A stretch of 64,000 bases of DNA from G963422705 sp963422705 (lineage in GTDB: Bacteria; Poribacteria; WGA-4E; WGA-3G): positions 1,054,001-1,118,000 of the forward strand of contig OY730443.1 of the NCBI GenBank assembly GCA_963422705.1, given 5' to 3'. Under the pieces are notes generated by a model. The model was not told where the DNA came from, did not search any database, and saw nothing but the letters and a program-made list of their open reading frames with translations. The position numbers and the translations under genes were made by a program. Below are positions 54,573 to 63,148 of this stretch, in pieces (position 1 is the first letter of the stretch; each line of letters opens with the position of its first letter).

Positions 54573-55613
54573 CTACCACCTGCCCAAGTAAAGTCCACGG
54601 TTTTCCATCGGCATCTTGACGCGGATGCCTTTCTGACGCTGCGAGTCAACGATGGCGAAAACAATTTCGGTGCTTCTGTGGGCAAGATGAATGTTGCCTT
54701 GCGTTTCGGTGTCCGTGTCAATTGCTTCAACGATGTCTTCAATGCATCCCACAGTACCACTTTTTGGTTCAAACGGTGGAAATGGCGTTTCCAAGATTTC
54801 GTTAAACTTCCCTTGGCGTGTCCTGAGTTGAAAACCGAGGCCATTGTTGAGGGAGCGCAGCGTCCCTTCACTACAATTGACTTCAAATTCATAAGCGGTG
54901 CCGGGAATACTAATGCCGTTGATACCGTTCTGAAACCGGATGAAACCCATGACAATCGCTGGATCTTCTTCAGTCCGGTTATCTTCAAAGTCGGAATCTG
55001 CAACTGCGACGTTGCCCTGCACATAGTCTATGGGAGAATCGCTGGCGAGAAAGAGTAGCATATCCGCGGCATGCGTATAACTCCAGAGTGCGGAACCGCC
55101 GGAATAGGCAATGACGGCACGCCGCTCACCGAGCTGTCCACTTTCAAGAATGTCGCGGACTTTGATGTAGCCCGGTGTGAAACGACGTTGTGTACCCAGG
55201 TTAAACTTCACGTTGTATTTCTCACACACTTCCACCATTGCATCCGCTTCTTCCATACAAGCACAGAGCGGTTTGTCACAATAGATACCCTTCACACCGT
55301 TTTCAGCGGCGAACTGTGTAATCTCCGCGTGGTTACCCGGGCGCGTGGCGATGCTGACGATATCCGGTTTTTCTTCATCAATCATCTCCTGATAGTCAAG
55401 ATAGTACTTCGGGATGTTCCATTTGTCACAAACGTATTGCGCCTTTTCCTCGACAACGTCAGCCACTGCAACTATGTTTGTCCGCTCACATGCGGTATAG
55501 CCCGCTCCATGCGAATAGGGTAAAGTGCCATGTGGGGTTTCGCGCACCTCTTCGTCAATCGTGCCACCCATTCGCCCGCAGCCGACGATACAGACTCGGT
55601 ATTGATTCGGCAT
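54573..55613 (-). CDS. Gfo/Idh/MocA-family oxidoreductase
   Basis: The ATG at 55613, with GGAGG seven bases upstream, gives 346 residues (MPNQYRVCIVGCGRMGGTIDEEV). The NAD(P) loop is GCGRMGG; the catalytic motif is IYCDKPLCACMEEAD, with Asp for the usual Glu before Lys-Pro. SYTHAADMLLFLASD contains the conserved His region. Sequence detail differs from the paralogue at 47155, so a separate substrate is likely. The neighbours are a methyltransferase and a PhyH protein. Confidence 0.9.
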   Translation of the reverse strand: MPNQYRVCIVGCGRMGGTIDEEVRETPHGTLPYSHGAGYTACERTNIVAVADVVEEKAQYVCDKWNIPKYYLDYQEMIDEEKPDIVSIATRPGNHAEITQFAAENGVKGIYCDKPLCACMEEADAMVEVCEKYNVKFNLGTQRRFTPGYIKVRDILESGQLGERRAVIAYSGGSALWSYTHAADMLLFLASDSPIDYVQGNVAVADSDFEDNRTEEDPAIVMGFIRFQNGINGISIPGTAYEFEVNCSEGTLRSLNNGLGFQLRTRQGKFNEILETPFPPFEPKSGTVGCIEDIVEAIDTDTETQGNIHLAHRSTEIVFAIVDSQRQKGIRVKMPMENRGLYLGRW

Positions 55614-55734
55614 TGGATGTCCTCCACGCGAATTTATAGTAAATCCTATAATTATTTGAGTGCCCGTTTGCAGTGCTGCACCTCTCCCTGCCGCACTGCA
55701 AACGAGGAGAGGTGGCATGCATATCGTCCACAGA

Positions 55735-56574
55735 TTAGCTTATCAATTTCACGACATCTTGTTTCACGATTTCCTTGGTGTGTCCGTAAGACGCATTCTG
55801 CACCAACTCCTGAACTTCCGGAGACAAACGATTAATAATTGGCTCTGGCAGACTTGCGTGCCCATCATATTGGGGTTGGTACCGCAAAATGAGAAAACGT
55901 CTATCCCGTTCTTTCGGGCGCCACCGCAAGACACCGTGTGTCAAGAGTTCGGAGATAACGACAAAGTCACCTGCTTTAGGTGTGATATTCGTGAACACGT
56001 CATCCGGTTCCGGATCGATTCCGTCGGGCCCAGGTGTGAGTAAGTCGTCCTGTCTCTCAAATTGGCTCTTATGTGAACCTGGGATGACAATGAGCCCTCC
56101 GTCACCAGGGTGAACATCCGTCAGATAAAAGAAGGCGACAAAATTGTTACAGTAGATACGGTTATCTTTAATTTCATAACGCGTCGTCCAGTGTCGTCCT
56201 TCACGTGCGCAATGCAAACCTGCCGGATTTTTTCCCATTGGCTGTCGATTCGGGTTATGTTGCTCAAGCGTGAGTGTCCCCGTTACAAATCTTGGCATGT
56301 CAAACGTAAATTCCTTAATGAGGGGCCAGATAGCCGGATGCACTGTCATCGCCTCAAGCGAACGAGCAAAAGCGAATCCGTGTTCATACCTACCGCCTTT
56401 TCCAGATTCTAAGTCCCGTGGACGGGTAGTAAACCCCTCCGGTCTTTCATCAATCGGCATGTGAATATACCTATCCACCGCTGCCTGTACCTCTTTTAAC
56501 GCATCACCCTCGACAGCGTTTTCAATATGGAGGTATCCGGTAACGTCAAATAGATAACGTTGTTCAGGTGTCAT
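55735..56574 (-). CDS. Phytanoyl-CoA-dioxygenase-family protein with HxA in place of HxD
   Basis: An Fe(II)/2-oxoglutarate-oxygenase-fold protein of 279 residues from the ATG at 56574 (GGGAGG seven bases upstream). The PhyH core is LTDVHPGDGGLIVIPGSHKS, and the distal metal His is H213 (LLTHGVLRW), followed by the basic 2-oxoglutarate region (RPKERDRRF). The first metal motif reads GLHCARE: H121-x-A123, so the carboxylate ligand is missing, as in SyrB2-type halogenases and in a subgroup of bacterial PhyH proteins with LHxG. Substrate unknown. Confidence 0.86.
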   Translation of the reverse strand: MTPEQRYLFDVTGYLHIENAVEGDALKEVQAAVDRYIHMPIDERPEGFTTRPRDLESGKGGRYEHGFAFARSLEAMTVHPAIWPLIKEFTFDMPRFVTGTLTLEQHNPNRQPMGKNPAGLHCAREGRHWTTRYEIKDNRIYCNNFVAFFYLTDVHPGDGGLIVIPGSHKSQFERQDDLLTPGPDGIDPEPDDVFTNITPKAGDFVVISELLTHGVLRWRPKERDRRFLILRYQPQYDGHASLPEPIINRLSPEVQELVQNASYGHTKEIVKQDVVKLIS

Positions 56575-56766
56575 CTGTTCCTCCCTTATCGGGATTATCC
56601 ATTTTGTGCCTGAATTATAACCCATTTATGTTTATTTTTTAACATAAAATTGGGGCATCGCAGATATGCCCATTTAGCCTGTTACTTCCTACAAAAAATC
56701 AGTAGATGCTGCTATAATTGTATGTATTGAACGAAAAATGGAGGAAATTATCGATGAAACAAGGAA

Positions 56767-56922
56767 GTCGTATCAGACGCGGGAATAACGATCCTAGGGG
56801 ATACCGGTTATGAAGGTGCCGTCTGCGTTGAAGTTGAGGACAGCGCATACGAAAAGAGTTTAGAGAGGCGACAACGGGCATTACGACAGAGTGGGTTGTT
56901 TTTGAGGCAGTTTATCGGTTAA
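56767..56922 (+). pseudogene. C-terminal remnant of a sugar-phosphate isomerase/epimerase
   Basis: A 51-codon open stretch (no in-frame start; a stop lies just upstream at 56755) reads GDTGYEGAVCVEVEDSAYEKSLERRQRALRQSG and LFLRQFIG before a stop. GYxGxxxVEvED followed by a helical tail ending FLRxF is the C-terminal end of AP-endonuclease-2-like sugar isomerases, which often accompany Gfo/Idh genes. The rest of the gene is absent. A separate ATG frame from 56738 may join by an indel. Confidence 0.5.
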
Positions 56923-56994
56923 CTCCAAAATCTGAGGAATCTTCTCGCGCAACATCACTTCAAAAAACGGCTCTTCCATAAAAGGGCAATGAAA

Positions 56995-58170
56995 ATGTCA
57001 AAAAATATAGATAGCCAAATCTGGCTGAAAACAGAACGGGCGGCATTGAAACAAGCCGGCCTATTGCGCAAACTCCGGACGATAAAAAATGCCCCGATGC
57101 GGAGAATTAATCTTGATGGACAAGAAGTCATATCGCTCGGTTCAAACAACTATCTCGGGCTAAGTACGCATCCAAAAGTAGTCCAGGCGGCAATTGAGGC
57201 GACACGAACCTTCGGAACAGGGGCAAGCAGCTCACGGTTGATTTCAGGAAATAGCAAATTATACACTGATTTAGAAACGGATATAGCGACTTTAAAGGGA
57301 ACGGAGACAGCACTTGTATTCAGCTCGGGCTACGCAGCGAACACCAGCACAATTCCAGTACTTGCCAGTGAAGATGATATCATCTTGAGCGATGCGCTCA
57401 ACCATGCTAGCATTATAGACGGGTGTCGACTCAGCCGCGCGAGAAAAAAAATCTATCGGCATTCCGACATGGAACACTTGAGGGAGTTATTATCTCAATC
57501 TGCCGAGTTTAAGCGGCGGCTCATCGTGACAGATGGCGTTTTTAGCATGGACGGGGATATCGCGCCGCTCCCAGATATTTGTGACATCGCCGGGCAGTAC
57601 AACGCGATGGTAATGGTAGATGACGCACACGGCTTTGGCATTTTGGGGAAAGACGGTGGCGGCACCGTTGAACATTTCGGGCTGCAACACCACGATATTA
57701 TTCAAATGGGAACACTCAGTAAGGCAATCGGTGGGCTTGGGGGATATATTGCCGGAAGCTATGCCTTAATTGAATTGCTTATTAACCGGGCCCGTGGTTT
57801 TATCTTTAGCACAGGACTCCCGCCCGCGACATTAGCCGCTGCAATCGCTGCACTCAATGTGATACGCACCTCACCGGAATTACGGCAACGTCTCCTCTCC
57901 CACGCGAAACACCTCAGAACAGCATTGACGAACTTAGAACTAAACATATTAACAAGCCATACACAGATTTTACCCGTCGTGCTTGGCAGTCCACAGCGTG
58001 CATCCCGCTTCGCCGAGGTGTTGCTTTCAAATGGCGTTTTCGCGCCCGCAATTCGGCCACCGGCCGTACCCGTTGGCACAAGCCGCTTGCGCGTTACAGT
58101 TATGGCAACACATACCACAGCCGATATACAGCAGGCGATTAATGCGTTTGCACAGGCGTTACCCCTCTGA
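56995..58170 (+). CDS. bioF: 8-amino-7-oxononanoate synthase
   Basis: BioF condenses pimeloyl-ACP/CoA with L-alanine to make KAPA in biotin synthesis; 2-amino-3-ketobutyrate ligase is the close alternative. The 391-residue protein (ATG at 56995) has ISLGSNNYLGLSTHPKV, FGTGASSSRLISG, VMVDDAHGFGILGKDGGG, the PLP lysine in GTLSKAIGGLGG and IRPPAVPVGTSRLRVTVMATHT, the last favouring BioF. No other bio gene is adjacent. An upstream AAGGG is 9 bases from this start and only 3 from an ATG at 56989. Confidence 0.88.
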   Translation: MSKNIDSQIWLKTERAALKQAGLLRKLRTIKNAPMRRINLDGQEVISLGSNNYLGLSTHPKVVQAAIEATRTFGTGASSSRLISGNSKLYTDLETDIATLKGTETALVFSSGYAANTSTIPVLASEDDIILSDALNHASIIDGCRLSRARKKIYRHSDMEHLRELLSQSAEFKRRLIVTDGVFSMDGDIAPLPDICDIAGQYNAMVMVDDAHGFGILGKDGGGTVEHFGLQHHDIIQMGTLSKAIGGLGGYIAGSYALIELLINRARGFIFSTGLPPATLAAAIAALNVIRTSPELRQRLLSHAKHLRTALTNLELNILTSHTQILPVVLGSPQRASRFAEVLLSNGVFAPAIRPPAVPVGTSRLRVTVMATHTTADIQQAINAFAQALPL

Positions 58171-58298
58171 ATTGTGGACTTAGTTTGATAAAACCATGAC
58201 TGAGTAGGATAATGATTTTATCACCTCACAAGTCGAAAACAGATGGTGCAACCCAATACCGAATCAAATTATACCGTATTCACCGGAATAACTTGTCT

Positions 58299-59342
58299 TC
58301 AGCGTTTCTGCGGTATTTCTTGATTCATCGCGCCTCCAAACGTATGCCAAAATAGCACGGGTTCATCCTCACAACGGTGCATCTGCACGTAGTGCTTTAA
58401 CCCTGCTAATGTCTTACCGGTATAAGTATTTTCTAACGCGATGTCTTCATGCTCCGCCATCATTTCTACCGCCCGTTTGCCTGCCTCCGTAGGAATCCCG
58501 TACCCCTTTCCAAAATCGTGAGGCCAGACGTGAATAGGATGTGGGTTTATAGATGAGGCATCGACGGCCCCAATGAGGCGCAGGATATGCCGTACCATCC
58601 GTGATACCCGCCATGCATTCGCTATCACTGCATCTGACACGCGTACACCGACAATTCGACTTTTCAGAACGGCAAGCCGAACGCCTGCTACCAAGCCCGC
58701 CATTGTCCCACAGGTGCCAACCGGTACAAAGATAAATCGAGGCTCTGGGAAAAGCCCGGCCTCAATCTGCGATTTCAATTCTAGGGCAGCTGTTACGTAT
58801 CCAATAGAACCGAGCGGTGACGAGCCCCCGGCGGGAATAAAATAACGTTCCTGCCCGATTCCGAAACCGTTTTTGACTTTTTCATACGCATAACGAGCGA
58901 ATATGGTGCTCATGTGCTTGACTTCGTAAACGTGTTCTGCATGTTCACAAATGGCACGATAATTTGCTTCGGAATATTCAGTAGGTGGCTGCTGAAAAAG
59001 GAGGCATTCAACACGAAAACCGGCTGATTTTCCATAAACTACCGTCGCTCGAACATGGTTTGAGCCAGTCGGGCCTAATGTAAAGAGGTTAACACCGTCT
59101 CGTATAGCGTGCTGTGGAAGCCGCTTTGCAGCCGCGAACATATACTCTAGTTTTCGGACTTTGTTTCCACCGCCCAATGGCCCGCTCAAGTCATCGCGTT
59201 TTATCCAGAGCGAGCGAATACCAAGCACCCGTGCAAGGGTGGGTAGACGTTGCACTGGCGTAGGGAAATTGCCGAGTGGAAGGCGTGGAATGGATTGGAG
59301 CATTTTGTCATGAACAGCACTGAATTTCAAAGACTTCATCAT
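58299..59342 (-). CDS. ACC deaminase / D-cysteine desulfhydrase-family PLP enzyme
   Basis: A 347-residue fold-type II PLP enzyme. The family motif LWIKRDDLSGPLGGGNKVRKLEYMFA holds the PLP lysine (K61). TLGPTGSNHVRATVVYGKSAGFRVECLLFQ and VPVGTCGTMAGLVAGVRL give the phosphate-binding Gly loop. Homologues open D-cysteine, release sulfide and pyruvate, or deaminate aminocyclopropane carboxylate. Which substrate applies cannot be told from motif alone. It starts 5 bp after the GMC oxidoreductase gene, so it is in the same unit. Confidence 0.88.
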   Translation of the reverse strand: MMKSLKFSAVHDKMLQSIPRLPLGNFPTPVQRLPTLARVLGIRSLWIKRDDLSGPLGGGNKVRKLEYMFAAAKRLPQHAIRDGVNLFTLGPTGSNHVRATVVYGKSAGFRVECLLFQQPPTEYSEANYRAICEHAEHVYEVKHMSTIFARYAYEKVKNGFGIGQERYFIPAGGSSPLGSIGYVTAALELKSQIEAGLFPEPRFIFVPVGTCGTMAGLVAGVRLAVLKSRIVGVRVSDAVIANAWRVSRMVRHILRLIGAVDASSINPHPIHVWPHDFGKGYGIPTEAGKRAVEMMAEHEDIALENTYTGKTLAGLKHYVQMHRCEDEPVLFWHTFGGAMNQEIPQKR

Positions 59343-59347
59343 CCTAT

Positions 59348-60811
59348 CTATTCTAATTTAGAGCGAATTTGACGCGCAACGTGTTCCGCGAGCGCAGCAA
59401 TAGTCAATGTAGGCGGCACGCCGACAGAAGTCGGAAAGAGGCTGGCGTCCGCAACAAACAGGTTTTTAACGGCATGCGCTTCTCCTGAAAAATCGACAAC
59501 GGAGGTAGCGGGATTCTGCCCCATTCGGAGTGTCCCTTGCGGATGACTAGATGCCAACATCATGTCATTTTCCACAATGCCGCGCTGTCGTACAAGCTCC
59601 AAGTCTCCTTCTGTTCTAATCCTAATGTGTTGTGTATACGGCATCAGAATCTCTGTGGCCCCAGCGGCGAATAGCAGACGCGCTGCATTGATTGCACCAT
59701 CAATTAATCCCTCTTTATCCTCCCGACTTAACCGATATAGAATACGTGGTGAGCCCGCCCGATTGATGGTAACCCGCCCCGTTGTCCTATCGTGTAGCAT
59801 GACAAGCAGCGCTGCGATATGACGGTAACGCGCCATGAGGTGGCGGTGGGTTTCACCAAATCCTGGTAAACTTGCCGCAACTATCATCGGTGAACCAAAA
59901 GCTGGCATCAGAAGATAGCTACTGTCGAGATTACGTTCTAGTTCAAGGAACTGTTCGATGTAGTAACTTTGCGGGATGCCGATGTGCCCATCAATGATTT
60001 CATTAAAAATTCCGCCAACAAAAATAGCGGGATGCAGATGTAAGTTGGAACCGACATGTCTGTTTGCATTAGGAAGCCTACTTTTCAACCAGAGTTGTGG
60101 GGAATTGATGGCTCCAGCGGCTAACACCACAAACTTGCTTCGGACTGTCAGTTGTCCGGATGCCAATGTGGCTAAAACCCCGACAGCTTTTCCTTTTTCA
60201 ATCAAGACGGTTTTCGCCATGCAATTGCTATAGAGGCGCGCCCCTGCTGCAAGCGCCGATGGGATATACGTAACCGCCATGCTCTGCTTACCAGACAGGC
60301 GACTGGAATGAGGGCATCCAAACAGACATGTCGCATCACATTGCAGGCATAGGCGGCGATTGTGCCGTTGCACGATACCGCGCCACCCCATCGCCTCACA
60401 CCCGCGACGAATGACACTGTTTAAACGGTTCACCTCCGGTTCCTGAATTTGATTAACACCGAGGTTCCGTTCAACACGCGCGACAGCTGAAAAGAGTTCT
60501 GGGACTCCCCACCGCTTCAACAACGGCTCCGGTGGGCGAACCGCATAACAGAGATTATGCACCGTGGAACCCCCAACGCCCTTCCCTTGCGAGATTATGA
60601 TGGCACCGTCACGCGTACGCCTCAAACCACTATCCCAGAAAAGTCGGCGCAGCATGTCAGGTTCATAGTGGCTAAAGGAACTCGGTTCATGAGGCTCGCC
60701 AGCTTCTAACAGAATGACAGAACCGCCTGCTTCGGCGAGCTCTTTCGTAACAACAGCACCGCCTGCCCCCGAACCGATTACGCACACGTCAGCCGTTTCC
60801 GTATAGGACAT
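59348..60811 (-). CDS. GMC-family oxidoreductase (FAD-dependent)
   Basis: A 487-residue flavoenzyme from the ATG at 60811, one base after the TPR gene's stop. The FAD fingerprint is VCVIGSGAGGAVVTKELAEAGGSVILLEAG. A cysteine-rich segment, LCLQCDATCLFGCPHSS, occurs in GMC alcohol and sugar dehydrogenases. The C-terminal active-site region is SSHPQGTLRMG and DASLFPTSVGVPPTLTIAALAEH. It could oxidise alcohols, sterols or sugars. An alternative start at 60838 overlaps the TPR gene. Confidence 0.9.
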   Translation of the reverse strand: MSYTETADVCVIGSGAGGAVVTKELAEAGGSVILLEAGEPHEPSSFSHYEPDMLRRLFWDSGLRRTRDGAIIISQGKGVGGSTVHNLCYAVRPPEPLLKRWGVPELFSAVARVERNLGVNQIQEPEVNRLNSVIRRGCEAMGWRGIVQRHNRRLCLQCDATCLFGCPHSSRLSGKQSMAVTYIPSALAAGARLYSNCMAKTVLIEKGKAVGVLATLASGQLTVRSKFVVLAAGAINSPQLWLKSRLPNANRHVGSNLHLHPAIFVGGIFNEIIDGHIGIPQSYYIEQFLELERNLDSSYLLMPAFGSPMIVAASLPGFGETHRHLMARYRHIAALLVMLHDRTTGRVTINRAGSPRILYRLSREDKEGLIDGAINAARLLFAAGATEILMPYTQHIRIRTEGDLELVRQRGIVENDMMLASSHPQGTLRMGQNPATSVVDFSGEAHAVKNLFVADASLFPTSVGVPPTLTIAALAEHVARQIRSKLE

Positions 60812-60812
60812 C

Positions 60813-62015
60813 CTATTTTTGTTCAACTTGCATCTCATTTTGCCCGCGGGAAGTTTTCAAGGTAAGATAAAGTTGATAAGCCTCCGCTGCCTTTGACTTA
60901 TCGCCGATTTGTCGGTAAGCTTTCGCCAAATTTCGGTGTAGTGACAACGCTTGCTTCAGGTTAGTGATGCCAAGACGCGTCGCGGTTTCAAATTGGACAA
61001 TCGCCTGTCGAGGTTTTTCCAACATCATATAGACAACACCGAGGCTATTCCGGTACACCGCACTCTGTGGATACTCTTTAACAAGATGCCCATATATCTT
61101 CTCCGCATCGGAGTAAGATTCTATCCGAATGTAGAGATAACCGAGCAGCTCATACCCCTTTTTATCAAGCGGTGCCATGGCAATACACGTTTTGAATTCA
61201 ACGATGGCAGCCTCCCACTCCTCTCTCTTCATGAGAAGCTCCGCAAACTGGTATCGGATGTCGAGCCGTTGTGTCCCATCAAGAATCAATCGACGAAAAG
61301 TGTTCAGCCGTTCCTCATCTTGAATGAGCGCCTCGTAAGTCTGGAGGACAGCTCTGCCTTTGGCAACACGTCCGGTGCGTAAATAACAATTGCCAAGGTT
61401 AAAGTGTGCTTTCGCATGCAGTTTTTCGCGTTTAATAACAGTTTCAAAATGAGGGATTGCCTGGACAAAATTACCAGACTGGAAATAAGCGAGGCCAAGG
61501 AGGTAGCGCGTTTCTACATCCGATGAAATGTCTTGTGCAAGTCGCTTAAGATGATGGATTGCATCATCTATTCGATTGCGATGGAGGTATGCAATGCCTA
61601 ACAGGCGTTGCGCGCTGCGGAAATTCGGCTGTAACTGTATGGCACGTTTGAGCGGAGGAATGGCCTCTTTCGCACGCGCTAACCCTATAAGATACGCCTC
61701 ACCAAGCCGGCAATGTGCATCAGCAAAGTTAGGCGAAATCTTAATAGCAGTCTCAAATGCGCGCACCGCCAGTTTCCATTGTGATTGATTTCCATACAGT
61801 ACGCCGAGTTGATAATGCGCTTCCACAAATGAGCTATCTAATTTCACCACGCGTTGAAACGCATTAAAGGCATCCCGGGACTTTTTCTCGCTAAGTGCAT
61901 GCAATCCTGCTTGATAGATATCCTCTATTTCACTTACCCTCTCCGATTCCGCAGTAGCAACAGAACCAATAAATAAAAATGCAACGAAAAATAAGTGGAA
62001 GAAGTCTGTTTTCAT
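60813..62015 (-). CDS. Exported TPR-repeat protein
   Basis: A 400-residue protein from the ATG at 62015 with a signal peptide (FFHLFFVAFLFIGSVATAES). The remainder is TPR repeats, ten or so; the clearest are AFNAFQRVVKLDSSFVEAHYQLG, AVRAFETAIKISPNFADAH and AIPPLKRAIQLQPNFRSA. No catalytic motif. It is directly upstream of the GMC oxidoreductase (one base), so it may scaffold or partner that enzyme, which itself lacks an obvious signal peptide. Confidence 0.85.
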   Translation of the reverse strand: MKTDFFHLFFVAFLFIGSVATAESERVSEIEDIYQAGLHALSEKKSRDAFNAFQRVVKLDSSFVEAHYQLGVLYGNQSQWKLAVRAFETAIKISPNFADAHCRLGEAYLIGLARAKEAIPPLKRAIQLQPNFRSAQRLLGIAYLHRNRIDDAIHHLKRLAQDISSDVETRYLLGLAYFQSGNFVQAIPHFETVIKREKLHAKAHFNLGNCYLRTGRVAKGRAVLQTYEALIQDEERLNTFRRLILDGTQRLDIRYQFAELLMKREEWEAAIVEFKTCIAMAPLDKKGYELLGYLYIRIESYSDAEKIYGHLVKEYPQSAVYRNSLGVVYMMLEKPRQAIVQFETATRLGITNLKQALSLHRNLAKAYRQIGDKSKAAEAYQLYLTLKTSRGQNEMQVEQK

Positions 62016-62158
62016 TCTGACATGGAGAACGCACTTCTGTCTGTTATTCACAAATGTTAGGACTATTTTTTTCTCAGTAGACATTGATTCATATCTATGA
62101 TACCATAGCTCGTGCACGATTATCAACTCATGTAAATCTGATTTGAAAGGGGATGCGC

Positions 62159-63007
62159 ATGGAATTTGTTCAGTTGACAGAAGGCCAGCGACAAGAATTT
62201 GAGAAGAACGGGTACCTTATCGTGCGCAAAGCGATTGATGCCGCACTGATTGAACGCCTCACTGAAGCAGGCGATAAACTCATGGAATCATTTGAGTACC
62301 ACGGTTATTACGCGCACCGGCGAGATGGATTGGTACAAGAACCCGCGTTCGCAGCCCTTACAACCACGTCAAAGGTAGTACCGCTCATTCTCCAATTGCT
62401 CGGAACAAATCTCCATATCACGAATACAGCACTTATCTATAAACATCCACAGCCGCCCGAAAAGCCCGACAACCGAAACTGGCACAGGGATGTGGGCGTC
62501 CATTTGGATGTCGGACACCAAGCGTGTCCCAGAGTCGGTTTGAAGGTGGGCTACTGTTTAACAGATTTTAATGTGCCGAATTCAGGAGCAACGTGGTTTA
62601 TCCGGAAAAGCCACATGTTAAGGGAACCGCTCCGTATTCCAGAGGGCCAAGTCGACGCGGTTGAGTATGACGAGCCGCTACTTCGCGCAGGAGATGCGTT
62701 TCTATTTGAGAGCCGCATCTACCACGCAGCAGGGCTAAACTTCACGTCCAACGTTTCCAAAGTTGCTATCTACGGCTACCATTACCGTTGGGTGAAACCT
62801 GATTACTATTTGAGGTATTACAATGATACGCTTCAACCTGATGCTTCCGTAGTCAGCCATTTGAATGACTTAGGTAGACAGTTTCTGGGTGCCTCTGAAG
62901 ATACACGCGGCAGGCGCGACGAGAACGGTGTCCATTGGGCGGGCATGGAATGGGCATCACTGCACAATCTGAAATTGGAACAAGCTCCACAAGTCGTCAC
63001 AAGCTAA
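62159..63007 (+). CDS. Phytanoyl-CoA-dioxygenase-family protein, canonical HxD
   Basis: A 282-residue Fe(II)/2-oxoglutarate oxygenase. The metal motif is NWHRDVG (H109-x-D111), the distal His is in RIYHAAGLN (H189), and the central strand is GYCLTDFNVPNSGATWFIRKSHM. The start at 62159 is six bases after AAGGGG; the ATG six bases upstream of it is too close. The canonical HxD contrasts with the paralogue at 55735. It is followed by a Gfo/Idh gene after 141 bp. Substrate unknown. Confidence 0.9.
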   Translation: MEFVQLTEGQRQEFEKNGYLIVRKAIDAALIERLTEAGDKLMESFEYHGYYAHRRDGLVQEPAFAALTTTSKVVPLILQLLGTNLHITNTALIYKHPQPPEKPDNRNWHRDVGVHLDVGHQACPRVGLKVGYCLTDFNVPNSGATWFIRKSHMLREPLRIPEGQVDAVEYDEPLLRAGDAFLFESRIYHAAGLNFTSNVSKVAIYGYHYRWVKPDYYLRYYNDTLQPDASVVSHLNDLGRQFLGASEDTRGRRDENGVHWAGMEWASLHNLKLEQAPQVVTS

Positions 63008-63148
63008 TTAATTTCTCTACATCTATATCGTGATGCGGCTCCGAGCATTCGTGTATGTATCTCCTCCGGATTTTCTTGTCTCATATGCTGATGAATTGCT
63101 TTCGATTTGAAAAACGTAGCACTGTTTTTGCTTCCTAAAGGAGAAAAA

